A DNA stretch of 20,398 nt, from IMG/VR virus record IMGVR_UViG_3300030382_003232, positions 1-20,398 of that record, one strand, 5' to 3'. The translations under genes and the position numbers were made by a program. The notes below the pieces were generated by a model, which ran no database searches, had not been told where the DNA came from, and saw only the letters and a program-made list of their open reading frames with translations. Shown here piece by piece: positions 1 to 8,393 of this stretch. This DNA is from a virus. Positions within the stretch are counted from its first letter, which is position 1; each line of letters begins with the position of its first letter.

Positions 1-2377
1 CATCACTTGCGTTTACCTGAGATACTCCACTTTGTGGAAAAGTTATCACTTGACCACTTACTGATGCAGTTCCTGCTCCCCCTGCATCTGACCATGTTGG
101 AGTTATATTACTACCAAATGTGATATCATTTTTATCTTCAACTATAGCAACACTTCCATCGTTAGTTGCTGTTTCATCCAAAGCCCAATATGAGACTAAG
201 TCGTGGGTGACTGCTTTGAGAGAAACTTCATCAATCTCAAAGTATCTACCTGCTCCATTAACTTGATGAAATCTCAATTCACCACCATTAGCATCAGTAA
301 AATACATTGAATGTGAAATAGCATCACCAGTATTAGCAGGTAACTCCACAAGTAGATTACTTGCAGCGTTTGTATAAACAGGAAGTACATAATTTGCTCT
401 ATACTTAAATGTTAATTTATATAAAGTATCAGCAGTAACGATGCTATTTTGATAGATATTACTATGCCCACCATCATTTTCTACTCTTTGTGCATTCCCA
501 GTAAATCCATTGCCAGTTACTATTGTTGCAGTCTGTTCTCTAGTCCAACTATCAGCAGTTCCATCTCCATTAGTATCAGTCCAGTCTGTTTGCCCACTTG
601 CACCTCCATTAACAACTAACTCAGCACCCAAACTACTCTTCTCACCAGCAGTCAATTCTTCATAAGTCTTCTCCATTACAGATTGGATTTCTGCTTGGGC
701 TAATGCACCTTGCCATATACCTACTTGACAGATGTTGCCATCAAAGAATCTATCAGCTCCTGCTTCTCTTGCACCAATAGTAAAATTAACATCCTCATTG
801 TCAATTAGTCCACTTTCAGCATCGTCATCTTCTAAAACACCATTTATATATAATTTCTGTCTTGCCCCATCATAAGTTCCACAAATATGCATCCACTCCC
901 CAACAACCATATTGCTTGTAGATTCTGTTGATTTCCCGTGCCCACCAATGTACATATACCAATAGACTTTAGCATCACCTGTATCAAAATAAAGGTAGTA
1001 ATTCCTATTTGTTCCATCATCCCTACCAATAGGATTAACTTGGTCATTTACTGCATTTGCCTTCATCCAAGCAGAAATAGTAATAGCACCAGTAATATCT
1101 AAACTTGTATCATCACCACAATCTATATAATCATCATCTCCATCAAAACTCGCACTCCCACTTCCAATCGCATCTGCTTGAACTGTAGGTGCGTTATCTA
1201 TGGCTCTTGGGATTACTGGGGTGTCTCCACCATAGAGGTCTGTGTTTAAAGTAGCACCAACTATAGTCCCATCATTAGAACCTTTTAAGTCATTTATATT
1301 AACTTCTTTCAAAGAATAACTTGTTATATCAAAACTACTATTTGTCAATAGTGCGTAAATAGCAAGTTTTTCAACAGCAGGTGGTTTCAAAAGTAAAGTA
1401 TGTGTTCCATTACCATAGGTACTTTCACCACCTCCTGACACAGCAGCATCAGTATGGTCTTTTATTTCAATAATTGCCCCATCAGCAGGGTTAACATTAT
1501 CTAATGTAAATTCAAATTGATATACTTTATCTACTGCATATGTAGCTCCTCCTATATAATGAACTTTATCATCTCCAGAACCACCTGGAGCACTGAAAGT
1601 AAGCACACCATTACTAATAGACCAATTTGAACCTATATGCCAATCACTATCTTCAGTATCTAATAACTCACTCCCTAAAGAATCGGCTGCATCCAAAGCC
1701 CACCAACTCACAAGTCCATCTGTAAGTCTTGAAGATGTTGGTATTTCATCATACTGCTTATACATCACATTCTGAACTTCAGTAGCAGTTAAAACACGAT
1801 TCCAGATGGCTACATTTTTGATATATCCTTTCCACCCACGAGTACTCTTTTGAGCTCCGATAGTCCAATCCTCACTATCTCCCATATCCAAGTTACCACC
1901 AGTACTTGCTGTCCTTTCTAAATTTCCATTGATATATGCTTTAAAATTACCATCTGAGTGAGAGTGAGTACCAGCTATATGTATCCATTCATTCTCAGTA
2001 AAAGTTACAGTTGAAACTGTAGCATCATCCCATGCTCCGCTTCTCCTTGCATAAATAGCAATGTTAGCACTTCCATTAGATGAAACAATAAATCCCTTTT
2101 CCTCTTTTGATAACGCATCAAATCGGTCAGCCCCACCAGCAACATCAGTAGGTTTTACCCACATTGAAAAACTACCCTCAGTAAAGGTTAAATTAGTGGG
2201 GTCTCCTATATTAATATAATCATCACCATCAAAACTGGTAGAACCTGTGCCTACGAATTTAGTTTCTTCTGCAGGATGACCTTTATAAGGCATATACAGT
2301 TTTAGACCATTCTTAATATAACTAAGAAACACTCCTCCGCTTTTTTTAAGAGAGGTCCCTAATCCAAGTAATGGCAT
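1..2377 (-). CDS. LamG-domain tail/appendage protein, 3'-partial
   Basis: An open frame runs from ATG at 2377 to the window edge without a stop (792 codons), so the C-terminus is missing. I translated it by hand. It is modular: a LamG/concanavalin-like domain at about residues 25-210 (SFDGDDYI, WTIGAQ, GYIKNVAIWNR), a linker DGLVSWWALDAA (220-231), a jelly-roll-like segment (about 235-360), a second LamG (about 363-572: SFDGDDDYI, WMHICGTYDG, KLYINGVL, FTIGAR), a second jelly-roll-like segment (about 585-722), and the linker motif HDLVSYWALDET (725-736) opening a third unit. LamG folds usually bind carbohydrate, so an adsorption role on the virion surface is inferred. It follows the 130-aa gene after 3 bases and has only a weak SD, suggesting coupled translation. 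The LamG assignment is confident; the exact virion location is not. Confidence 0.85.
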   Translation of the reverse strand, partial: MPLLGLGTSLKKSGGVFLSYIKNGLKLYMPYKGHPAEETKFVGTGSTSFDGDDYINIGDPTNLTFTEGSFSMWVKPTDVAGGADRFDALSKEEKGFIVSSNGSANIAIYARRSGAWDDATVSTVTFTENEWIHIAGTHSHSDGNFKAYINGNLERTASTGGNLDMGDSEDWTIGAQKSTRGWKGYIKNVAIWNRVLTATEVQNVMYKQYDEIPTSSRLTDGLVSWWALDAADSLGSELLDTEDSDWHIGSNWSISNGVLTFSAPGGSGDDKVHYIGGATYAVDKVYQFEFTLDNVNPADGAIIEIKDHTDAAVSGGGESTYGNGTHTLLLKPPAVEKLAIYALLTNSSFDITSYSLKEVNINDLKGSNDGTIVGATLNTDLYGGDTPVIPRAIDNAPTVQADAIGSGSASFDGDDDYIDCGDDTSLDITGAITISAWMKANAVNDQVNPIGRDDGTNRNYYLYFDTGDAKVYWYMYIGGHGKSTESTSNMVVGEWMHICGTYDGARQKLYINGVLEDDDAESGLIDNEDVNFTIGAREAGADRFFDGNICQVGIWQGALAQAEIQSVMEKTYEELTAGEKSSLGAELVVNGGASGQTDWTDTNGDGTADSWTREQTATIVTGNGFTGNAQRVENDGGHSNIYQNSIVTADTLYKLTFKYRANYVLPVYTNAASNLLVELPANTGDAISHSMYFTDANGGELRFHQVNGAGRYFEIDEVSLKAVTHDLVSYWALDETATNDGSVAIVEDKNDITFGSNITPTWSDAGGAGTASVSGQVITFPQSGVSQVNASD

Positions 2378-2380
2378 TTA

Positions 2381-2773
2381 TCAGCCTATATAAGCTACAC
2401 AAGAACCAGAAGTAACATCAATTTCTGTCCATCTACCATAGATAGTCATTCCAGCAGGAAACTCAACTGAATCCACTACTTGTCCACCAGTACCCTGTGC
2501 AGATGTCTCAGCTGCATCATCCAAGTTATGAGCAGCAGTCTCAGTATTTATATACTTTGTTGCATCTTCTGCTATAAGACCTCCAATGCTATCAAAAGTA
2601 CAATCAGTAACCATTGTAATAGCTACAAACACCTGATTCAATGGAGGATTTATTTCATCTCCAATAGTAGTATATACTGACCCCACCTGCCCAAATGGAG
2701 CAAATGGATTCATGGCCCCTTGTCTAGTTTGAGACATAACTGCACCAGCGTGAGTTATTTTTAAGTCACTCAT
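2381..2773 (-). CDS. Hypothetical virion protein, 130 aa
   Basis: A small acidic protein with no family I recognise. It has no signal peptide and no membrane segment. The N-terminus (MSDLKITHAGAVMSQ) is followed by a Pro/Gly-rich stretch. The middle looks beta-rich (QVFVAITMVTDCTF), and it ends YGRWTEIDVTSGSCVAYIG, a pattern common in small beta-structured phage surface proteins. Its ATG overlaps the stop of the preceding 56-aa gene as ATGA, and its TGA lies 3 bases before the LamG gene, so it is inside the tail-appendage operon. A structural or fibre-associated role is inferred from position only. Confidence 0.7.
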   Translation of the reverse strand: MSDLKITHAGAVMSQTRQGAMNPFAPFGQVGSVYTTIGDEINPPLNQVFVAITMVTDCTFDSIGGLIAEDATKYINTETAAHNLDDAAETSAQGTGGQVVDSVEFPAGMTIYGRWTEIDVTSGSCVAYIG

Positions 2774-2940
2774 TTCTTCTCCTTATCTTTGATTTTATCC
2801 TCAGGCCCTTCTATATCTCGTAGACATTTCAGATATCCCAAGAGCTGATTATATTCCTCTGTTAATTTACTAATAAGCTGTGGTATCTCCATAACCCTTT
2901 TTTCTATGTCTTCCTTCTTTAAACCGTTATTATGAGGCAT
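2770..2940 (-). CDS. Small charged helical protein, 56 aa
   Basis: This short ORF starts at ATG 2940, with SD AGGA about 6 bases upstream. It ends in TGA overlapping the next ATG as ATGA, and its start overlaps the preceding 530-aa gene by 11 bases. The product is helical and charged: MPHNNGLKKEDIEKRV, then IPQLISKLTEEYNQLLGYL, then a Lys/Asp/Glu-rich tail ending KDKEKK. The heptad-like spacing of Leu/Ile suggests a short coiled coil. It fills what would otherwise be the only gap in this part of the operon. No family is recognised; a small accessory or chaperone-like protein for the fibre genes is a guess from position. Confidence 0.7.
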   Translation of the reverse strand: MPHNNGLKKEDIEKRVMEIPQLISKLTEEYNQLLGYLKCLRDIEGPEDKIKDKEKK

Positions 2941-4522
2941 TGTAATTCCTATAGTCTATTGAAAATTTAATTTTCTCTGTTTCACCAAATGGTTGATAAA
3001 AAATCTGAATCCTGTCACGAATAAACTTCTTAGTAGCTTTAACATCGTCAAAATCGGGATACGTCTCTATAGTAGGTGCAAGACTACTGCATCCCCAAAC
3101 GTCTACCTTTATACATAAACTCCAAAAAGTATTTGGATGTCCTACTAATCTAACTGGCCAATATTTATTTCGGTGACTGGTTTGTATTCCATTAGGATGT
3201 CCTTCTACTTGTAATGGATGCTCTCCCCATATCTTTATATTATAAGTAGGATTCATATATGTATTATTTCTTACTTCGCCAGTAGAGCCTTCACTCAAAT
3301 CTATTCCTACATTCCCAACATTCCCTTCTGCCCCAAAATCGTTTGACCATACATCACCACCACCCGGAGCTTCAGAATCATACATATGTATTCTTCCTAC
3401 CCAATCATAACCCTTTGGTCCTTTTCGGGAAAATATTCCAGTTTGGAAAACATTCTCATTTATTACAGCAGCTCCTGCACCAGTATGTTCTCCCGGCTTT
3501 TTAGGGCCCGCAACAGTAGTTGGAGTTTTACCATAAGTGACATGGTGCCCCGTATCTGAAGAAGAATCTTGCTGTTCAAAGTCATCATATCTTTCGTTAT
3601 AATCATCAATAATACCTGTTTCCACAATTGCAACTGCACCGGGAGGAGTAACAAACGGGTCTGGAAATTGATTCAAACTCATCTCAGGTCTTCGTACATG
3701 CCATTCTTTCCTCTTTGTAAAAGAGGTATAATAATTATAATGTCTTTTTTCGTCCCATTCATCATGAACATCTAAAGAATGGTCAGTTGCATGATTTGTC
3801 CAAGCTCCCCATCTTTGCAAACTGTCCGGGTCATGAACAGCGTCATGTTGATAAGCATTATTATGCCTTGATATTAACGAAGAGCGTACAAAGCTTTGGC
3901 ATCCATAATGGGTAAAGTAATCAGCCCATTCGTTATCATTACTACCACTAATCCCATAAAGGGTATCAATTTCTGCACCAGTATAGTATTTTCCAGCACC
4001 ACTATTATCATCTATTAATTCCTCGTCAAAATCTTGATTAGCAGTAAAAGAATATGGAATTACCCCATCCTCAGGCTCTTCTCCTTGAATGTGAAATCCA
4101 GCAGTTAAATGGTATAAAAAGACATCATAATCACCTAAAGACTGTCCCCAATCTTCTCTATTATAATGTGCTCCACCTCCCTGCTTAAACCCTTCTGGGC
4201 ATAAACGAGAAGCTTCCCTCAAGGTACTTACATCAGCCCCATCCCTATCTAGAAAAGTAGGTACTGCAGCCATATTAGGAAATGTTCCCGCTATCGACGA
4301 CCGAGGGTCAGCAGTCGGTAGTAAATCTGACCAATCTTCATGCATACGACTTACAATATCATCTTGAGGCTCTCCATTAATTGGATTATCAATATCAATA
4401 TTCCTAACCATTATAGTCAACAAACCAGATACTAAAACATCAGGTTCCATTTCGGCATAAGCCATAAATTCTATACCCTCTCCGGGTGCATTCCCAGAAC
4501 CGCCTCTTGATGGGTCTGGCAT
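2930..4522 (-). CDS. Hypothetical virion/tail protein, 530 aa
   Basis: A long ORF with an excellent SD (AAAGGAGGT, about 6 bases before ATG 4522), immediately after the 841-aa fibre-like gene. I recognise no domain. The N-terminus is Gly/Pro-rich (MPDPSRGGSGNAPGEG), followed by EFMAYAEMEPDVLVSGLLTI. The middle is unusually rich in Asp, His, Tyr and Trp (DDYNERYDDFEQQDSSSDTG; YFTHYGCQSFVRSS). The C-terminus appears globular and beta-rich (FWSLCIKVDVWGCSS; IQIFYQPFGETEKIKFSIDY). No signal peptide or membrane span is seen. Its place between the fibre-like gene and the LamG gene suggests a tail-spike or appendage component, possibly one that binds metal or sugar, but that is inference. Confidence 0.75.
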   Translation of the reverse strand: MPDPSRGGSGNAPGEGIEFMAYAEMEPDVLVSGLLTIMVRNIDIDNPINGEPQDDIVSRMHEDWSDLLPTADPRSSIAGTFPNMAAVPTFLDRDGADVSTLREASRLCPEGFKQGGGAHYNREDWGQSLGDYDVFLYHLTAGFHIQGEEPEDGVIPYSFTANQDFDEELIDDNSGAGKYYTGAEIDTLYGISGSNDNEWADYFTHYGCQSFVRSSLISRHNNAYQHDAVHDPDSLQRWGAWTNHATDHSLDVHDEWDEKRHYNYYTSFTKRKEWHVRRPEMSLNQFPDPFVTPPGAVAIVETGIIDDYNERYDDFEQQDSSSDTGHHVTYGKTPTTVAGPKKPGEHTGAGAAVINENVFQTGIFSRKGPKGYDWVGRIHMYDSEAPGGGDVWSNDFGAEGNVGNVGIDLSEGSTGEVRNNTYMNPTYNIKIWGEHPLQVEGHPNGIQTSHRNKYWPVRLVGHPNTFWSLCIKVDVWGCSSLAPTIETYPDFDDVKATKKFIRDRIQIFYQPFGETEKIKFSIDYRNYNAS

Positions 4523-4537
4523 TATAAACCTCCTTTA

Positions 4538-7063
4538 TTAGTCATATAAATATACGCCACCTGAAGCTGAATCTGGCTGCTCAGTTGCACACCCTATCCA
4601 AGCATAGTTTTGCCAATAATTTTCACTACTCGAAACTCCAAGATGTTGAAAACTCCCATCAACACCAGTCCCGTTCGTAGCTAATCCTTCGTTAGTTTGA
4701 GCCCTTAAACTATACTGGTCAAGAAAGTTTCCACTACCCCATAAAGTTGGATTATTAAAGTGGCTCTTGGGTGAAAAATGATTTACAAGATAACTATGCT
4801 TTATTTGCAACTCACCGCCTAACTCAGCAGTAGATGCAACAGTATCAGCTTTTATTTCAGAATGTCCTACACCATCATTCCATACAATACGTGTATTGTT
4901 ATTTGGAAAAAATAAAGTATCCTCATGAATTGTTTCAGCTTGGAAATGGGATATGTTGTCAACATTCAAGGTTGAATCTAAATCTGCTGCTCCTTGTACA
5001 TTTAAAGTCCCTGATATTGTAGTTGCAGGAGAATATAATAGTAGAGTAGCTGACCCAATAATAATACCATTTGTTGACATTTGTAATGTAGCATTCGTTC
5101 CGTTAGAAGTTAAATCACATGCCTGTCCACTATTTGTCATTGTAAGGGTATGCCCATTCTCCATATCTATATCACCATTTATAGAATAATCTCCAACATG
5201 AGTTACCTTTCCAGTAATATTCTCAGCAGTATAGATATTTACATACTTACCAGAAGTATCAAATCCTATATAATCAGTCCCTGAGATATTATCCCGAACT
5301 TTTAAAGAAACGCTTTCTGCAGTTTTTATATCCCAAACAGATGCTTGGTCAGTAGAATCTATATCAGTAGTTTTTAATACAACAGAGTTACTACCAGTTA
5401 AAATTAAATCAATCCCCGAGCTTACATCTAAAACTCGAGATGTTTCTATTGTAGGATTTCCCCCAGCTGATGATATCTTTAAAGAAGCAAGTAACTTTCC
5501 GATATATAATTCTTTCCAATTTAATGTAGATGTCCCTATTGTATAAACATCATCTGTCTTAGGAATATGGCTACCAATCCATTTCCCATTTATAGTGTGT
5601 TCTCCTGCACCTGCTGATAAGTTTAAATTAGTTGTTATCTCAACTGTCCCAGTTGTAGACATTAACTTTAAATCTCCTCTAGAAGTCTGTATCGCATTAG
5701 AAGCTACTGATGCTATATAAATATCGCCTACATTCATTGAATCAAAAGGATAGTCTACGTTCCCTACATAAGTTGTTCCCGGACCAGTTGAACCTCCTGC
5801 TACATTCGGTCTTATTCCTTCATATATAATACATGTTCCTACAAAGTGACCTACACCATCTAATTGCATATCGCCATCTATTTGTAAATTACGCCCTAAA
5901 TCAGTATCGCGTACTACAGCTAAATCTTGTCCTATATTTACATCAGTTCCAAAAAGCCCAGTAGTCGCAATGCTTAAGTTTGCATTTCCTGTTATTGTAC
6001 CAGCTGCAGTTAAGTAATCTCCAATAGTTGCATAATCTCCTACTATTAAGTGGTCTCCTACTAAAAGATGCTCGCCAAAGGACCCCCATCCAGAAGCAGC
6101 AAAATTTCCAGAACTATCAATTGTAACTGGACCTCCATCACCCATTGTAAATATTCCATCCAGATTAAAGTCGCCAGCTACTTGAAAGTCTACTGATAAA
6201 GCAACATCTGAGGTAAAAGTTACTATTCCATCTACAGTCAATAATCCCCCACTTACTATATTTGAAGTATTTGTGATATTATCACTAAAAAGCCAGTTCC
6301 AACGCTTCGCATCTGTCCCTAATGTTATTGTAGCAGGATTTGGTACTAAGCTTGTGAAAAATTCACCAGTAGCATAGATATTTGATTGCATCGTAGTATC
6401 CGCACCAAATACCGCATTACCGACTACATCTAATGCACCACCTACATCTAATGTAGTACCAAAGCTACCAGAACCAGTAATTGCTAAATTACCTAAACCA
6501 GTTATATTTCCAGTAATTGTAGCATATTCTGCTACAGTCATCCATCCCGCTACTGTGACGTCATCTGCAAGAACTAAATCTACTCCTACTGTATCAAAAT
6601 CTCCCAGAGGACATATAACCTCAGTACCCACAGTTAGTGTTTCTTCAACCTCTGCATCAGCTCCCATAGTCACATCTCCAACAAGTGATGATGCTCCACT
6701 CACTGCTAATGTCCCTTGTACATTCGTTACATCAGTAGTAGTTACACCCGAAACTGTCAAATCCCCTGATATCAATGCATCACTCTGTGACCAAGTATCA
6801 TTTACAAATGTAGTAGTTCCCCCATTAAAGGTTGTTGTGGCTAACATATTTAAGACTCCACCAGTCCTATGAGAAAGATTACTACCTGTAAACTCTAAAC
6901 TTCCTAGTACAGTCTTGGACTCGCTAATTAGAATACTGCTAGCAGTTCCCTCTCCATCCTGAAGTTCTTTTAAGGCTGTTGTTATACCCTCATTCAACCC
7001 TCCACTCATCTGGAGGATATCTTTATAGGTATTAGCAATTACTTGTCCAGTTAAGTCACTCAT
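4538..7063 (-). CDS. Tail fibre-like protein, 841 aa, beta-repeat rich
   Basis: The N-terminus (ANTYKDILQMSGGLNEGITT, then LQDGEGTASSILIS) resembles the conserved start of many environmental phage tail fibres (TYKDLLQ ... DGEGT.S.L.LS). The body is a long run of short beta-strand/turn repeats rich in Gly, Thr, Val and Asn (LTVSG, TITGN, LDVVGN, LQIDGD). Residues 333-351 show a strict six-residue period (LLVGDH, LIVGDY, ATIGDY). A motif with Gly-Thr and Trp (ITLGTDAKRWNWLF near 246; YTIGTSTLNWKELY near 515) occurs twice. This fits a trimeric beta-helical fibre. The last ~150 residues are less repetitive and end in a Trp/Tyr-rich globular tip; no Ser74-type auto-cleaving chaperone is evident. 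The ATG at 7063 directly follows the previous TAG, with SD GAGGT. Confidence 0.8.
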   Translation of the reverse strand: MSDLTGQVIANTYKDILQMSGGLNEGITTALKELQDGEGTASSILISESKTVLGSLEFTGSNLSHRTGGVLNMLATTTFNGGTTTFVNDTWSQSDALISGDLTVSGVTTTDVTNVQGTLAVSGASSLVGDVTMGADAEVEETLTVGTEVICPLGDFDTVGVDLVLADDVTVAGWMTVAEYATITGNITGLGNLAITGSGSFGTTLDVGGALDVVGNAVFGADTTMQSNIYATGEFFTSLVPNPATITLGTDAKRWNWLFSDNITNTSNIVSGGLLTVDGIVTFTSDVALSVDFQVAGDFNLDGIFTMGDGGPVTIDSSGNFAASGWGSFGEHLLVGDHLIVGDYATIGDYLTAAGTITGNANLSIATTGLFGTDVNIGQDLAVVRDTDLGRNLQIDGDMQLDGVGHFVGTCIIYEGIRPNVAGGSTGPGTTYVGNVDYPFDSMNVGDIYIASVASNAIQTSRGDLKLMSTTGTVEITTNLNLSAGAGEHTINGKWIGSHIPKTDDVYTIGTSTLNWKELYIGKLLASLKISSAGGNPTIETSRVLDVSSGIDLILTGSNSVVLKTTDIDSTDQASVWDIKTAESVSLKVRDNISGTDYIGFDTSGKYVNIYTAENITGKVTHVGDYSINGDIDMENGHTLTMTNSGQACDLTSNGTNATLQMSTNGIIIGSATLLLYSPATTISGTLNVQGAADLDSTLNVDNISHFQAETIHEDTLFFPNNNTRIVWNDGVGHSEIKADTVASTAELGGELQIKHSYLVNHFSPKSHFNNPTLWGSGNFLDQYSLRAQTNEGLATNGTGVDGSFQHLGVSSSENYWQNYAWIGCATEQPDSASGGVYLYD

Positions 7064-7468
7064 CTATACCTCAGTATATTCCGTTTCTGTACCCGTATAT
7101 TCTTTTAATGCTCTTATAGGTGGTTTTGGAAGTGATTCTGACAAACTGTCTTCTATAGAATCTGGTCTAGAATCTAAATAAATAGGACTATTGTCCCATA
7201 CTAACCACAGCGAACCTAAGGGTTTGTTCCAACCAACATCCCTAAAACTTACCGGGTGATTGAAATGTTGCCAGAATATTGAAGAAAGAGAGTCACTTGG
7301 GTCAGCTTCTCTCTGAACTTCTGGTTCTCCCTCAATCTCTGTAAATATTGCACCACTTGGATTAAAGGTATCCATAGAAGATATAAGTGGGGCTGACTCA
7401 GAAAAAGTCGTATTATTTTTTGCACCCTCAGTAAAAGAAGTAGACAGGGGCCGAGGTGCTTCTTTCAT
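7064..7468 (-). CDS. Hypothetical protein, 134 aa
   Basis: A small acidic protein of unknown family. It contains a Trp-rich centre (FWQHFNHPVSFRDVGWNKPL, then LWLVWDNSPIYL) flanked by low-complexity Ser/Glu/Pro ends. It is linked to both neighbours: its ATG overlaps the stop of the adaptor-like gene as TAATG, and its TAG abuts the ATG of the fibre-like gene. A tail-tip or fibre-attachment role is only suggested by this position. There is no membrane segment and no signal peptide. Confidence 0.65.
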   Translation of the reverse strand: MKEAPRPLSTSFTEGAKNNTTFSESAPLISSMDTFNPSGAIFTEIEGEPEVQREADPSDSLSSIFWQHFNHPVSFRDVGWNKPLGSLWLVWDNSPIYLDSRPDSIEDSLSESLPKPPIRALKEYTGTETEYTEV

Positions 7469-8130
7469 TAGAAGTCCTGTGGTATTATAGTAGAGGTAGT
7501 GCCTCTTCGGTTCTTAGTTGAGTATTTTTTACCTTCCATAACTTGTTCTTTAAAATTTGTCTTAAAATATTGTGCACTCGCAAGTCCTTCAGGACTCATC
7601 TCATAACCCTTCATTATAGCATAATCTACAATTGCCTCATGAAACTCTTCTGGAATAGAAGGACTTTCTGTTATACCTATTCCCGTTAAATTAGTAGGAG
7701 TTGCATCCCCAGTGCTTGCCAATATAGTTTCACCAGCATTTTGATTAACACCTTCTAATTGAAAATCAGCTCCAGAAACATTTTCTACTTGAGAGGTTAT
7801 TCCATTTAATGCGGCTACCGCAGCCCCACCAGCATCGTCTATCCATCCTGAAAGTGTAACATCCATTCCATCTAAAAAACTATGACTACTAGAAGTAAAT
7901 GTTAACTGTACACCTGCAGCAGGAGCATCACAAACTATACCAGTTGTTACTACTGAGCCAGTATCCACAAAATCTTCATCCAGCTTAACAACCATAAGAT
8001 TCACAGTTTCTACCCCTAATGGGCTATCATATATCTTATTCTCAGTAGGAGAATCGGATTTCTTTACGATAGCTATAGAGTCTCGCTCTACCCAATATCT
8101 ATGTTTTTGTGCTTCTGATTTTTCAGACAT
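7468..8130 (-). CDS. Head-tail adaptor-like protein, C-terminal part, 220 aa
   Basis: The C-terminal ~65 residues (PSIPEEFHEAIVDYAIMKGY ... YFKTNFKEQVMEGKK) match the closing helices of phage head-tail adaptors (pattern: IP..YH..IVDYA...AY). The N-terminus (KHRYWVERDSIAIVKK, then VNLMVVKLDEDFV) fits the beta strands that follow the N-terminal helices in the same family. Between them, about residues 57-148, is an inserted beta module (LTFTSSSHSFLDGMDVTLSG ... LNG ... VENVSGADFQLEGV) resembling the FCCH-like modules seen in phage structural proteins. The expected N-terminal helices are missing here and seem to be supplied by the preceding 87-aa gene, joined through a TAATG overlap. The adaptor would connect portal and tail. 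Assignment is by pattern, not alignment. Confidence 0.65.
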   Translation of the reverse strand: MSEKSEAQKHRYWVERDSIAIVKKSDSPTENKIYDSPLGVETVNLMVVKLDEDFVDTGSVVTTGIVCDAPAAGVQLTFTSSSHSFLDGMDVTLSGWIDDAGGAAVAALNGITSQVENVSGADFQLEGVNQNAGETILASTGDATPTNLTGIGITESPSIPEEFHEAIVDYAIMKGYEMSPEGLASAQYFKTNFKEQVMEGKKYSTKNRRGTTSTIIPQDF

Positions 8131-8393
8131 TAACTTAAATCCCTTAATTCAGGTCTACCAAGTAATCTTGGTATTGTATATCCTTTATAGTCAACACTAT
8201 TTACTTCTAGAATTTTTTCATCTAAAGCATACCACCTCTGGTCTGCTACTGTAGGAAAGGTAAAAACTGTCTTTAGAATTCTAGTCTGTCTACAAAAAGA
8301 ATCTAATCCCTGATTTAACCATATCCTAATTAAAGCCTCAGGAGTCCCAGTATGATGCCCCATAACCCTTTCAAGCATTTGCTTTTGGGTCAT
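8130..8393 (-). CDS. Head-tail adaptor-like protein, N-terminal part, 87 aa
   Basis: MTQKQMLERVMGHHTGTPEA is followed by LIRIWLNQGLDSFCRQTRIL, then TVFTFPTVADQRWYALDEKI and VNSVDYKGYTIPRL. This is the classic order of an adaptor N-terminus: two helices (the W.N.AL..I...T pattern), then strands with GQ..Y.LP and V...G. It stops at residue 87, just where a full-length adaptor would continue; the next gene begins with the missing strands in a different frame. Its TAA overlaps the next ATG (TAATG), with SD AAGGGA upstream. It overlaps the preceding gene in the same way. Either the adaptor is a two-chain protein, or a frame change joins them. The small size and tight coupling support two real genes. 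Confidence 0.65.
   Translation of the reverse strand: MTQKQMLERVMGHHTGTPEALIRIWLNQGLDSFCRQTRILKTVFTFPTVADQRWYALDEKILEVNSVDYKGYTIPRLLGRPELRDLS

Noticed and set aside
844-1047. A 67-codon minus-strand frame inside the LamG gene
   Set aside because: It is out of frame with the long open LamG frame, which shows clear domain sequence throughout; this is a shadow.
8121-8145. Programmed frameshift between the 87-aa and 220-aa adaptor parts
   Set aside because: No convincing slippery heptamer; a TAATG overlap with an SD explains expression of both without a frame change.
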